From assembly GCA_028023455.1 (NCBI GenBank), contig JAQFVV010012396.1, positions 3,939,656-4,003,655 on the forward strand: a DNA stretch of 64,000 nucleotides. Direction: 5' to 3'. This DNA comes from Epiperipatus broadwayi. Its lineage: Eukaryota > Onychophora > Udeonychophora > Euonychophora > Peripatidae. The notes under the pieces are model-generated. The model was not told where the DNA came from. It saw only the letters and a program-made list of their open reading frames with translations, and ran no database searches. The position numbers were made by a program, and so were the translations under genes. Positions 25,391-38,408 of the stretch are shown in pieces. How positions within the stretch are numbered: the stretch's first letter is position 1; every line of letters begins with the position of its first letter.

Positions 25391-27970
25391 TAACTAATGA
25401 AAATAATCAACAATGCTTCTATTCAGAATGGTATTTGAGATCATTTTTAACACAAATGGTGTCTACCTCTTCCATGAAAACTATGCTCAAGTCACTGTAA
25501 AACACTCTTTTAGAAAGTCTTACATTTTTATTCACCAACTTCAAATATCATTGGCATCATATCAGACATATATCATGTTGTACAAGATTAACCCCTTACA
25601 CCTCAATCCTATACAACAATACCTTTCATTTATTAACATCATATCATCTGACATAAAGCACATATTGCATACCACACACACAGATTACTAGACTTAGCCA
25701 ATGAAGTGAACCAGAGAATATTTATGTAATAATTTGTACTAAGCAGACACATGCACATCAAAAGACTCTCTGACATATAAAATAGCACATGCAGCATAAT
25801 AAAGGAATATTTAGCAATTTAAAAAAAGAGAGAAATTTTCCTGATACACTTGTATTCATGGTCATAAGAATACATGCTATGGAGTTTGGGGTACCTATCT
25901 ACAATTAGAGTTCTACTGGTTCTTGATACTGATGATATAATTAAAGCAGGTCACAACATTCTAGAATGAGTGCATTGACACTTTAAGAACAAATTACATC
26001 TTATAGCAGATTCAGATTATCCACAAACATCTGTGGGCAACTGGAAACTGATGCCACTTTTCAGACCTCTGAGTTGACATTTAAGCTAGCTGGAATACCT
26101 AGCATATGCCATCCAGAGTTCCATGGAATTTTCAAAATTTATATTTTTGTGTCTTAGTCAATTCACTACATATATCTAAGTTACCTAGAAAATTACTTAT
26201 CACAAAAATCCTTAATATATGAGGCCTATGTCCATTTTTTCTAGTTACATTCAGTAAAAAAACTAGCTCCCATATCAAATATAGACAACTTATGACTGAT
26301 CTCCATGGGCCCCTTGGGATGAATTAAGATTCTTGAAAATTTATGAAAAAAAATTGAAACACATCTTCCTTTATTGTCATATATGTAATACAAAAGAGGT
26401 TCTTTAACAGGCCAGCAGCCCCCCTGACTGTGAAAATGAACATCAAAGCTACTTTGACTCTGTCCCTATTGATTAATTGATTCACATGCTTGCAAATATA
26501 ACAATAATCAATTCCATTTTATATCTGCTTCCTAACTTGATATTTTTAACAGAGATATTTATATAACTATCAATGAAAATCATCCCTATCATTTAACTCC
26601 AACCAATCTATATCGCAGGGTTTAATATTTAGTGTTCTACTGTTCATAATATATATATAAATCTCCTCACAGAGAAAATAAAACAATAAAAAAGAAATTC
26701 AAATCGCACACACCAGTCTATATATTCCATGCATAGTATACATGAATGACATCACTGTTTTTTTTTTGCTTCAAAAAATAGTTACCAGTTCTAGACAAGA
26801 TACTGTAAAAATACCACTGAATTTAAACCTAGATTTAATATAAACAACCATAGCTGGGTTCCTTTACATGGAGAAGCAATATACTCAAACATATCACAGG
26901 AAGCCTATTAATTTTCTTGGTTTTCCTTTCCACTTTAGACTAATTGGAATGAGAAAAAAAGTCTAATAAAAACTGAGACAGAATGCATACCCAACTCACT
27001 TTCACAAGCTTAGTTATCACTATATGCAAAAATCTGCCTTTTTAATCAATTAACAGTTACAAAAATTGTATATTATTCACCAATCATAAGCTTTTCCAGC
27101 TCATTTATTTATTCCATCTACTGAATTTACAACAAATTACTATGGCACAGAAAAGCAGCTTATTTCCATAAAATAACTAAGTTATCCATTAAGTAGAAAT
27201 GGTCTGAACCTACACTCTGAGTGTTTCATATATAGAAAAGCTTCAACCTCATAGCCCTCATAAATTGCTTTCCAGCTCTTGGTTTTGTTTTGTGTAAAAC
27301 ACCAACATATCATTTCCTTTCCCCTCCATATGGATATCTAGCTGTACTCATAAAGTCACTACAAAGTATTTATCAAATATTCTTTATGTTGTATTGGCAA
27401 ATATACCCTGGAGCATCTATAACATCTTATAGGCAAGATTACCTGTAGACCGCGCTTCCCTGATGCTAAGTATAAACAACAAACAATTGCTACATTTCAA
27501 AAGATGATCACATGATCCAAAATGTTTTGACTTCCTTTTACAATTAAACATGCATGCCTTTCCAACATATCACTTCCTCAAATACTTCAGACTGTATACA
27601 CATATTGATCCTATCTATGGACTATGCCACAGAGAAGAAGAAACACAGCACCATACAGTAGATACTTATCCAAGCCTAATTTATGCAAGAGATTGCATGC
27701 TAGCTAATTACAAGCAAAACAACATTATAAGTGTCAACATTATGGGAACTTACAGCTGTGGTTTGACTCCAGTCTTCTTGATTGCAACCTTTAGTTTATA
27801 TTAATTATGGTGTACCCTAATGTACTTTCTATGAGAGTTTAATACTAGACTACAATGAATAACATACTCCAAAAGATTATACCAGATCAAAATTTAAAGA
27901 CAGCAAAATTACCTAACTAGACCTTTTTACAGTCACATGGTCAATCTCAAAACCCCAAGATTACATTCAT
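25391..27970 (+). mobile_element. LINE copy c, heavily decayed
   Basis: Third copy of the same LINE. From left to right: a segment matching the post-endonuclease region (SYQTYIMLYK..NPIQQYL against the same part of copy b), a SNQSISQG RT block (about 26590), and an active-site block reading YMNDITVFF (about 26741) in which one catalytic Asp has become Asn. RKPINFLGFPFHF (about 26902), a thumb-like stretch, and finally the C-terminal tail at 27550-27804 follow. Stops and shifts throughout. The 3' end is blurred and fades near 27965, before the 54-bp repeat. Confidence 0.8.
27550..27804 (+). pseudogene. LINE ORF2 C-terminal tail (copy c)
   Basis: An 84-codon frame aligned with the end of copy a ORF2: FPTYHFLKYFRLYTHIDP matches LPTTYFLRYRRLYTNIDP, then LCHREEET matches LCHRAEET. 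It continues in frame across the region where copy a is shifted, which shows that the shift in copy a is a mutation rather than programmed. The first Cys of the finger is lost. Confidence 0.85.
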
Positions 27971-27996
27971 TGTAAATGTGGGATTATCACATCTTT

Positions 27997-28104
27997 AATG
28001 CTTTGAAATAAATTGTATATATATATATAGACATGCTCACATATGTTAGCAATGCTTTGAAATAAATTGTATATATATATATAGACATGCTCACATATGT
28101 TAGC
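27997..28104. repeat. Perfect 54-bp tandem duplication
   Basis: AATGCTTTGAAATAAATTGT followed by (TA)n and AGACATGCTCACATATGTTAGC, present twice with no differences seen. Recent slippage or unequal exchange. Confidence 0.93.
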
Positions 28105-28486
28105 ATATTTTAGTTATTGGATCAATAGTTTACTGATTAGACTAATCCTATTTTTTATGTTCACTTTACAAATATAATAATTCCATTTGATAATTACTTC
28201 AAAACACTACATTTAAAATTTGAAAATGACATGAAAATGTTGAAATAGGCTCTCAACTAAATATTAATGATTGACAAGAAGAAACAGAGGTTCTTTTATT
28301 AAAGAAAGACTGCACATTCTTGTAGTTTTAATTAATTCTTCAAAATTCACTAATATTCTCACACTATATTACATATAGATATTTGCAATATATTGGTAAA
28401 AATACATTATTGCTTATAGAGAATATCTGAAAAACATAATTCTAAGTTTATTGAAAAATACTCGATCAAATTTCAATCAAATTTGA
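28105..28486. other. AT-rich spacer
   Basis: Nothing recognised. Confidence 0.5.
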
Positions 28487-29035
28487 AACCAAGTGATAGG
28501 TATAATTCAAAATGTCTATTTGCTGGACAAAATTACAAATTTTGTTATTTATTGTTTTAATTATTGCTGTGTCAAAATTTTTAATGATATAAGCATATTG
28601 TGTACTTCAAAGTATAATAATCTTATTATAAAATGTGGTGAAATACTTTTTGTTTTAACAATACATATAAATTTTAAAAAAAAGTTAAATCAAGATATTT
28701 TTAAACATATCAGCAGAGTTTACATTTATAGTGAAGAGGCAAAAGATTTATTATTTGAATTTAAAAAATTTAGAAATCAAAAAATACCCTGGACATGTGA
28801 GTTCATGAGTAATGATAGTCTATCTGCATTATTATTCTTTTTCAGATCTTCCTATCACTTTACTTATTTTTATATTAAACTGATTTATCATAGTTTAATT
28901 TTAAATCAAAACTATTTTGTTTTCAAGCCTAATAATTTTTTGAGGAATAATAGAGTAATTTTATTAGGTAATTATTCATGCTCATTGTATTATGTATTAA
29001 ATTTGCCAGTGTTGTTTGCTGATAAAGTTATATGA
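28487..29035 (+). other. Unexplained 183-codon open frame
   Basis: Open from the codon after a TGA at 28484 to the stop at 29033-29035. At this base composition stops should occur about every 11 codons, so a frame this long is unexpected by chance. It has no early ATG; the first is at 28804. This fits an exon or a decayed element fragment rather than a complete gene. The most protein-like part is the middle (28729-28836: SEEAKDLLFEFKKF, then NQKIPWTCEFMSNDS), followed by a hydrophobic aromatic-rich half. I recognise no family. No clear splice sites were identified. It could be a fragment of an unidentified transposon protein. Confidence 0.35.
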
Positions 29036-31059
29036 ATTTCTATTGCCTATTTTGACTTTTCTTTTCATATCTACTGGTCATATTGAGATAACATATTACT
29101 GCATAAACTTCAGCAATATAATTCTTATCATTAACAATGAGAGTACCCTTTGAAAACCATATTGTACAAACTTTAAACAATTCTTCAATTTTACCTCCTA
29201 TGATATTATAGTTTAATTGGTTTTGTGATATCATAGCTATTGAACTATTGATTCAAACCTTCTAGCTTTATGTATATGATCTTTGTTAAAATTCAGGATG
29301 GACAGTTTACTAATTTTTATGATTTCAATCAAGTTAAAATTTTCTGTTTTATATTGCTCAGTCATAATCAATTTATTTTCCATTCAATATTTGTTGAAAA
29401 ATGAATATCTACATATTTTTAGCTAGAGGGTAAAATCAAGGATTAAAATATTCATATTTTCTCTACTAAATAAATAGCGAAAACATTAGATATCTTATCT
29501 TTATTATTCCGCTTTATAGTATTATTAAAGAGTTATTGTACCATGCAGTAAGATATCTAATAATCTGACTGTCCTATTTTTTTTAGATGTTCTAAAATTT
29601 AATATTTATTTAAAGTTTAGCACTATAGAGAATAGTAAGTATACATTTATTACATATATATATAAACAGCCACAATAATAAAAAAAATAAGCTATCAGTT
29701 TTTAACTTTGACAATGAATCAATTTATATTATTACTTTTTTTTAGGATGAGAATCAACTTACAAATTACCATTAATTTAACATATTTGCCAAAAAAAATA
29801 ATAAAAATAAATAAAAGATTTCTTTTGAACATGACTACTTCATATGTCATATACAAAGTTTTATTTTTTATCATGGATATTTTGCTTCGTATATCATAAA
29901 TATATATTTTATTATAAATTACTATAGTTATGAATGTTTATTTTTGATCTCGACATATATGAAAAATAAAGTCATATATATATTCTGTTTACAGCTTTCA
30001 GAATTTTTATTTTATTTCTTTAGTAATGTGTTTAATCAATCACAAACAATAAGATGTCAGCATGCTGTAATCTTTTAAATTGGAAAATCAAATAGCACAT
30101 TCTGACAATGAATACTAACTATTTTTTTTTATATACAGAAAATAATGTCAGTTCAAAAATAAAAATATTCTTTATTATATTTTTATTTTTCTCTATATAA
30201 GAAAAATAAAATTTACTTAAAGTTAAGCTTATTTAAAAACTTCATTATCTACGACTACCTTATGTGTGAGTATGTATGTTGAAAAAAAAAGGATTTATCA
30301 GTGTATTTGATTACTTATTATTACTAATATAAACCAGTGTTTGAGCTTAATCACTTGGGCAGTATTTGACACTCATACAATCCTAATGTTCTCTGTGAAA
30401 TCTAGTCAAAGAATGATGCTAAAGTATTATTAATAATATGGCATGCAACAATATATATATATATATATGGATGAGCCTAAAATTGTATTCACATCTTTTT
30501 ACCATAAGCATTCATTTATATTGTTTATGCATAAATCATCATCCTCCAAATGCTATATCTAAATAATGTGTAAAAATTGAACATATTTTATACAGTAAAG
30601 GCTTCTAATAACTACAAACTATCACTTGTAAATAAAGTCTATTATATTTTAGAGATAAGAAAGAATGATTCATTTATTTGTTTTACACAACCCATAATAT
30701 TATTGTGTAATGGGGAAAAAATAATGAGAATCACAAAATCAAAATTTAGCTTTCTGCAGCAAATTTCATCTAAGAAAAAAACTCTTAGTTTAGCCAACCA
30801 AATAAAAATTTTGGGTTCACTTTTCCCTTTGCATATGAGTTTGCTTTTTAGAATAATTGATCAAATAATTATTTTTTAGATCATTTTATGTAAAAAGTTA
30901 AAAGATAAATTGATCATTTTTGAGGTGATGACATTCTCTTCAATAACAATTAAGTTTCACTATATTTTAATCATATTAGTATATTATTATTTATTTAAGT
31001 ATCTCCAAGTCTCATGATATTCACTTTATCTTCTATATTTCAACATTATTATTTTCAAC
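29036..31059. other. AT-rich non-coding stretch
   Basis: No supported gene. Short frames at 29708-29899 and 30577-30879 are AT-biased and show no motifs. (TA)n at 30450-30468. Confidence 0.5.
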
Positions 31060-31400
31060 CATTAATTAGCCACTACAGGATGAAAGTCTCTCTAAGTTAA
31101 ATCCAGTTTATTTAATCCATAGCCTTTCTTTTTCATAATACAACAGCAGACTTTTTTATTTTATTCATTCATTTCACTTGCAGTCTCTTGCTGGGTCTTT
31201 TATAATCTTTTGGAATACAATTTCAAATAATATTTTATAAATAATTATATATAATATTTACCAACCAATACTAAATTTTCATCCTGCTCAAAAATATTCA
31301 ATTATTGGAAATAATTTCCTAGTTTCAATCTGAGTTTTGAATCCAGATCATAATATAGAAAGTTAATACACAAAACACTTTACCATTAGACTTTTCAAAC
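31060..31400 (-). mobile_element. SINE-like unit: tRNA-like head plus RTE-like tail
   Basis: Read on the minus strand, 31400 to 31322 resembles a tRNA-derived SINE head. GTCTAATGGTAAAG fits a pol III A box and TGGATTCAAAACTC fits a B box. After about 100 bp of body, 31216-31060 matches the 3' end of RTE-type LINEs: WIPKDYKRP, then an E-T-F-ILQW block, homologous to the relic at 8.65-8.82 kb. Head, body and LINE-derived tail in this order is the classical SINE plan. Coincidental adjacency of two relics is possible. Confidence 0.45.
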
Positions 31401-31779
31401 ATAATTTATGCATTGATGTTTTCTAAGATGTATTTTAAATAAGAAAATGGTAAATATTTGCAAATTAAACTAGCATCATGTAATTATAGAAATTTTATAT
31501 GTATTATAATATAGCTGATAAAATTATTTAAATTTGTCACACATCTTTTTTATTTTATTCTAACAAATAATATGTTTATGAGAATTTTTAAATCTCTTTC
31601 CACATAAAATTAACTGATATATAAATTATATTTCTACTCATACGATGGAAACTTATTTTTCTTCAGTGCATATGATAATAAGAAAACATAATTGGGATAA
31701 TAGTGAGTAAAGTAAAATTTAAATTATTTAGATCAATTCTAATTAAAAAATTACTCAAAGCTTGGGCAAATGGAATATT

Positions 31780-32665
31780 TTTTTTATTATTATTTATTTA
31801 TTTATTTTAATTACATCAAAGAAAAAAACATAATAAGCGAAATAAATGATTTTCATAGGTTTTACAAATATCATACAGATTTTACATAAAGCAATCGACA
31901 TAGTCTTACAATACTAACAAACAACAAAATATTATTAAATAAAGAATAGAATAGAAAATAAACCAAATATAAATATTATAAATTAATAAATCAATATTAT
32001 AAATCAATAATATAAATTGTAAATCAATATTAATAATTATACACAAAATAACCACAAAATAAATAACAAAGTAACACATCACTACTGAAATTTTATAGAC
32101 ATAAAAAATATTTTTCAATTCCTTTTTTAACAAATTCATACTTTCTATGTTCAACATAAAACTTGATATTTTCTTGAAAATCAATGGAATATAGACACTT
32201 CTCAATCTACTCCCATATTTATTTCTGTACCTAAATGAAATGTAATATTTATTTCTAAGGGAACCACTATAATTAGATGCCATATATTTTTAAATAAATT
32301 ATTAAAATGATTTTTCTTTATAACTACCATCTGTAACAATTTATCAAAATCTAACAAATCATTAATTTTATCATCTAAGTATGACATATTATAAAATCTT
32401 ATTTTGAAACTTTTTTAACTTTTTCAAACTTGATATACTTGAGAAACCATAAAGTGTAATACCGTATCTCAATATAGATTCACATAATGCTATATAAACT
32501 ATCTTCAATATATTATATGGAAGAAAAATGGCAGTCTATAAAACAGAAAGTAAAAATATCTAAACATTTGCAAAAGTTGATTAATATGATGTGACCATGA
32601 TATTTTGTTATCAATAATAACACTAAGATATTTAATTTTTTCTACTTCTTCCATTTATTTTAATA
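31780..32665 (-). mobile_element. Jockey/CR1-like LINE, 5'-truncated
   Basis: Minus-strand C-terminal part of a second, unrelated non-LTR reverse transcriptase. The protein reads VEKIKYLSVIIDNKISWSHH (near 32640-32580), then ILRYGITLYGFSS (near 32490-32450), then SLRNKYYISFRYRNKYGSR (near 32260-32205), and FKKIS...LKKELKNIF. Family members read KYLGV.ID..L.W..HI, ..L.YGI..W, and a closing R.RT.YG.RS....P..WN.LP block followed by FKK.LK. Downstream is a short 3' UTR ending TTTGATGTAATTAAAATAAA with AAATA/AAT repeats at 31790-31810. Several stops and shifts; 5'-truncated. Confidence 0.8.
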
Positions 32666-34182
32666 AATAATTTGTAATATTTATTTGAAAAATGTAGTTT
32701 AAAAAAGTTCACAAAATGTTAAAATTACAGAAAATACTGGCAATAATTTGTTTATATTTAAAAGTGGTAAAATTTCAAATACACAAGTGTAAAAAGTATA
32801 ACATGAAAAAGATTAGTGAATACAATTAGGCATGAAAAAATAAATCAACTAAAAGTGAAAGCAAAAATCGAAAGTAAATATCTATATTTTACTTTGCATC
32901 TCATTTATCTTGTGTATTTTTTATCTTTGGAAAAAATAATTAGTAATATAAATAAAATTGTTATGCAAATTCTTTTCTGAGTCATATTTAACTCAAAACT
33001 TAGATATATCAAGTGATTTATTTACAAAAAGTGACTATTTAACTGATGCTTTTTTTCAAAGGCATCAAATAAAAACATGAACTATGTTGATAAAGTTAAT
33101 TAATATTACCAGCAAAACTTTAATAACAGTCATGTATTTTAAATAAATATTTTCTCTAATTAGGTTAGCTGAATGGTGAACTAAATTAAACATTTCTAAA
33201 TCATTTTTCAGTTGATAAAAGTGAAAAAAAGTCTCATTATATCTAATGGAGTGAAATTATTGTGTAAAAATGTCACTCTAATAGTCAAATATGCCATAAC
33301 CTCTCAAATAATCAATTATATAAATATTTTGTTTAGTGAATTTATTTTCATATTGCAATTTATAACATTTTCTGACTTTTTAAATTATGCCTTCTTTATT
33401 TTTTTTAAAATCAGAAATTAAACAAAAAAATTAATCCAAGTTTTAATTCTTATACATATATAATTTTTAAATATTACAAGGAAAATTGAATTATATTTAA
33501 GCTTGGGGTGAATTTTTTATTCAAGTAATTTTTAGCATTTTATACTTTTAAATCAATAATAAGTCTCTACATTGTTTAATTCAACAGTAGAATAGCAGAC
33601 CCAGGCTAAATATTCAAATATCAATACTCAAGTGATGAAACAACAACCCATTTCAATCTATTTGCCACCTCTATTAAAAGTTCAATCTGCCAATTAAGTC
33701 TTTGAATATTAGTTAGCCTACTAAACAATTAAATACATGATTACTTCCAATTGTTTTAGATCAGTAATAATGTAATGGATTTGAAAACTACGGATTTCTA
33801 TAGTGAAATTCAATCTATTATTCTTAATATTCAAATGTAACATAACCTCCCAAGCAACTAACTACTTGATTATTTAATTAAAACAACTCTGATTTTTTAA
33901 TGTAATACTATTTATATGACCTTGCATGATTTGATCAAAATTATTTTTCCCACCAATCCAAACATCTAGTGTTTCAGAAGCTCTCAAAGCAATGAAACAT
34001 TTTCTTCTTCCAAAGTATAATGAACTATTACTACTTTCATGTAGAATTTATAAACTCTCATTATCTTTAAATATTTCAAGTAAGTTTAATAAACATTAAC
34101 ACCTATCAGTGTAACAGTCTCTACTATAATGCATCAATAATTATCAGATAAATGTAAATCACTATTATCAGTCTAACTAACA
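32666..34182. other. AT-rich non-coding stretch
   Basis: No gene seen. The 69-codon frame at 33212-33421 has no motif. Confidence 0.5.
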
Positions 34183-34790
34183 TGATTTTAAATTCCATTT
34201 ACTTTTTAAGCTAAAACTTGAAATTCAAATCAGCTTAGAATTTACATCACAAGTCAACTTGCTTTAACAATTCATTAATAATTATACTTTAATACCTTCA
34301 GTTCTTCATTAATTATAGGTATACAACTATTAATAATATTTTACAATTCACTTAAACCCCCAGTTCACACAATATAAAAAGCAACTTTCTACTTTACTGC
34401 TACTTATCATAAAATTGATCACAAAATGCTCTTAAATTACTATCATCAGACTGAATTATCATTTTTACCTTTATCAATATATTGTAAGATTCAAAGCTGA
34501 AAGAAATGCAATAATGAATTCAGAAAACACTTAACTCTATTTCACCTGTCACACTAAAAACTTGAAATTTAAATTAGCTTAAAGTTTTAAACTCAAGTTA
34601 ATCTTCTTGAAATCAGAATCCAGTTCAGTTAATATATGCCTCAGTTTTTTATTAATCGTAAAAATTTCATTCCCTTGACTAGGAATATTACTAAATAACA
34701 AGAAAATTTCCAAAGTCTTCATCTCAAACAATATAATAAGACAACAGTAGCTCTCTACTGTAGTGCTATCTATCATAGGCATGAGTAAGG
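34183..34790. repeat. Two diverged ~350-bp tandem units
   Basis: CTAAAACTTGAAATTCAAATCAGCTTA (34211) recurs as CTAAAAACTTGAAATTTAAATTAGCTTA (34554), and CAGTTCTTCATTAATTATA recurs as CAGTTTTTTATTAATCGTA. ACACAATATAAAAAGCAAC with a downstream CTGCTACTTATCAT also recurs. Old, substantially diverged. A 67-codon minus frame across the second unit is not credible. Confidence 0.55.
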
Positions 34791-36255
34791 AGTGATTACT
34801 AGAAGGATTAAATCTGTATTCTTAGAGTAAGTCATACTTTTTAATCTTTGTCAAAGATGGTTGCTGGATACTTAACTGCATTCCTTCTAACTTTAAATTC
34901 TGAGTGTCATTGAAAAAGATAAGTCAGAAATTAATTTAGGATAAGATTTAATTGTATGACATTAACACTGCTATATTCAAACTTAAGATAGATGATACTA
35001 GAATGAAGAAGATTTGATCTATTTTGTCATATAAATGATTTGTTGCTTTTGCTTACGCAAGTAAAACCATTGATGTTTAATAAACTATAATAAATTTTAT
35101 TAAACTTCATTTCACTTGAAACTTTAGAATTTCATGTTATTAGATTGTGTTCATCCAGCTTCCAAATACAGATGTTTTACAAAGCACCAAAATTGTTGAT
35201 ATGCTTTTTAATTTTGTCTTATAGGAGCAGCTCTATTATTTTCTACCCATTCAGCAAATACTTCTACCTACTTTATAAACGATACAAATTTCTTTCGTAA
35301 GTGGTGCATTTTTGATAATAATCTTTCAATATATAAATGATTATTTAATTAGTCTTTATTAGAATGAAAATTATTTTTATTTTTTAAACATAGGCATTAA
35401 ATTTAACAAAGTACAAATATATATATATGTAAATGCAAGCCAATCTTTATCTTTTAATTATTCACCTTTCTCTATTCACGTGCCATGTCTTGAGTAATAT
35501 GTAAATATAACTGAATTTTATTAAACTTAAAATTCATATCAAAAAATAAAAAAATATACGTTCTCCTCTAATAATGAATAATTAATAATAGTTCATGTAT
35601 TTGTTAACAGGTTCTAGTTTAAATACATTTTCCTAAAATGTAAAAAAAAAAAAAACCTTTACACGACATTAAAGATTCTGATAAAAGTGAAGTCTGAGAA
35701 ATTGCATTTAATTAATTAGTGATCATTTAAATATTAATGAAACATATAATGTTGTAAGAATGAATGCTTTGCTATATATATGTAGAGATATATGTATACT
35801 TATTAGTGCATTGGAATAAGTATATTTCATTTATAAATAGATACGTATTTACATTACATATATAAATATATATATGATTATAAAAAATATATGCATACAC
35901 AAATCTATATTAACTTTTAATTATTTATTTTTAAGCACACTCATATATCCAATTTAGGAACTATTATTTTTATGTTTTTTAATGGAAAACAAATTTAATC
36001 ATCGTTAAATTTTCACATTTGTGAAAAATTTCATTAAAACATAAATTTAAACATTTCATTAAAATCATAAAATAAAAATCTTAAAAGTAATATATCAACT
36101 TTGCAAACAAACTAAAATCGTAAGCGATCGAAATATTTTAATGGGGTAAATGTATTAACCATTAAATCTATATATTTTTTAAAAAAATGAATGAAGTATA
36201 AGTTCAAATAATTAAATATTTTTTAAAGTATTAAAAACCAATTTATAATCACAAA
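34791..36255. other. AT-rich non-coding stretch
   Basis: No supported feature apart from short (TA)n and A-rich runs. Confidence 0.5.
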
Positions 36256-36459
36256 ATAATAATAATAAATAGCTCCGCAGTTGTTCATCTATCAACAACC
36301 CTTTGTTTGCTTAAAAATTTTTTAAGGCTTTCATTTGACAAGATAAAAATTTTATTTCTTATTGCAAAGTTTTGTCTTCACTGATTGATAACTCATTTAT
36401 CAAATTTGTTTAAATTTTGCAATCAAACTTTACATAACAATTAATTTGTCTAGCGATAA

Positions 36460-37950
36460 TTTGCTGAATAATATAGTCGCTGAGCTGTCACAATTTACTA
36501 ACACTGAGTTCAAAAGCTCAAAGATAATAGAAACAGCTGCTAAAAGTAATATTCACCAGATCAATAGCAAAAGTAATAGTAATCCAATAGTTATAAATAA
36601 CAAATGTAACAAGATTTAAATCACTTCTCATTTCACTAATACCCAATTCCAAAGTTCAAAGATAATACAAACATATGCTAATGTTATTAAAAATAACCCT
36701 CAACAGATTAATAGAAAAATTAATAATAATAATAATAATCCAATAAATGTTTATAGAAAAGGTAATATTATTTCAAATATTCCAAAATCAACTTCAAAAT
36801 ATAGAAAAAACACCTCTAGTGAAATCAGAGAACTGGACCTCAATATCTAAGATGCCCAATCACACTCCATTACCCATGCTCTTATGAATCCCAAGAGGAT
36901 TATTTGCAACTTTTAAATGTTTTTTCCCTACTAGATCCATAATTCTATATGGTACAAACATTAACAGTTCTCTATATAACTTTCCTAGGCAATTATTATT
37001 TGATGCAATATCCTTGCATGGGATGTAAGATGCCATTGCATGTATTGCTGACCATCCAAATCCCAAGTATTTGATAATCAAATTCTTTTAGACTACACAG
37101 GAAGACTGATTTCAAGCATTAATAGAATCACTTTGATACTTTGCCTTAATTATGGTTGATTGAAATTGCTACAACTGCATCACAGGGAATGCTCAAATAC
37201 ACCTAGTTGGGAAAAACCCTTCAAGATTTCCAGAATATGATAAAACCATTTGACAAAATTACAGCTTTTCACCCCATATATCTAAAAAATACCCTTATGT
37301 CCATCTCTAGTAACATCTATGATTTCAAATTACAACTGCAGCATGACATTGATCCAAACATAATTCCAACACAAATCCTTGATCAAGAATCTACCTGATG
37401 CCTATATATCAGAGGATTAAAGTCTCAGTGCTATTCCTGTCACCAATGGATCATTTTGCAGTGCAATATGCTAATTTCCAAACTTCTCTTTTAGAAAAAC
37501 CAGCTGATTATCTAAATCCCCAAAACAACAAAAATAACCAACAACCAATTTTTCGATGAATATACCCATCATTAGCCAAGAGTTTCTCCATATACATATT
37601 ACCTATCCTATACACTCATCCACTCTCAATCTTGATCCACTGTCTATTGATTTTATACACCATGAAGCAGATAATGATAGTGATAATTGTTCCAGCCCAA
37701 CTGATATACAAACAACCACTGACTCACTATCAATGCAACAACAGAAGCCAGCACTGTCTCAAATAAGATTAATACTATTCCAGAAGTTATTATTTATAAG
37801 CATAAGTCGAATAATAAGACCTCAACATATGTCATGGAGAAAATTTCTTCACATTTACCACCTATATCAGCCATTTCTCATTACAAAACTTCTAATAAAA
37901 AAAGGAAGTCTGGATCCCCCTTCCAAAAAAAAAGACTCAGCAGCTTAAAA
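36460..37950 (+). pseudogene. Degraded LINE ORF1 region (copy d)
   Basis: Upstream of ORF2 and therefore in the position of ORF1, the RNA-binding protein of such LINEs. Several open pieces are visible (37207-37398 and 37556-37948). A QCYSCHQW piece (about 37430) could be what is left of a CCHC zinc knuckle. A basic stretch near 37899-37945 (KRKSGSP / KKKDS) suggests a nucleic-acid-binding or nuclear-localising tail. It also contains a 137-bp-offset internal duplication. The assignment rests mainly on position, since no intact ORF1 is available for comparison. Confidence 0.45.
36487..36750. repeat. Internal ~137-bp-offset duplication in the ORF1 region
   Basis: TTTACTAACACTGAGTTCAA (36494) and TTTCACTAATACCCAATTCC (36631) begin two related segments. 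Both continue with TCAAAGATAATA(G/C)AAAC, a CA(C/A)CAGAT(C/T)AATAG block and AATCCAATA. Translated, both give FTNT.F.SSKII.T...., so the duplication is in frame-like register (137 bp now, presumably 138 originally). Confidence 0.7.
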
Positions 37951-38127
37951 ATCAAAAACAGTTGTGGTTGACCTATTGACATTGGAAATGGACTCTATAG
38001 AAACTAGTTATACCTTCATGCAAACTGCGTGCCCATTAGTTAACTCTATAGATCAATCTATTCCTACCCCTTATAAACAACAAATACACTCATCATATGA
38101 TCACCATTTCTTATGCTTGCTTATAAC

Positions 38128-38255
38128 TGTTATTAAAACAGGCAAAAACTCACTATACGTATTGCCACACTGCATCTAGTGCCTACTCATCCATTGATTA
38201 CTCTAGCTTGCAGTGTGGCAATACATATAGTGAGTTTCTGCCTGTTTTAATAACA
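38128..38255. repeat. 47-bp near-perfect inverted repeat (hairpin)
   Basis: Arms 38128-38174 and 38209-38255 match at 45 of 47 positions, with a 34-nt loop. The arms run from TGTTATTAAAACAGGCA to TATTGCCACACTGCA. Far better preserved than the surrounding LINE copy. Confidence 0.95.
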
Positions 38256-38408
38256 AATATATTCAACAGTTAGTCTGGAAACATTGGGAACTACTGATCA
38301 ACCACAATTATAAATTATAATTACATAATCAACCCTTCCTGAAAATATGAAAGTTTACACTTTCCCTGACTGATGACTAGAATTAATTATCCTAAAAAAC
38401 CCAGATAA

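Noticed and set aside
36860-37081. 73-codon minus frame within LINE copy d
   Set aside because: Antisense to the ORF1 region and without recognisable motifs.
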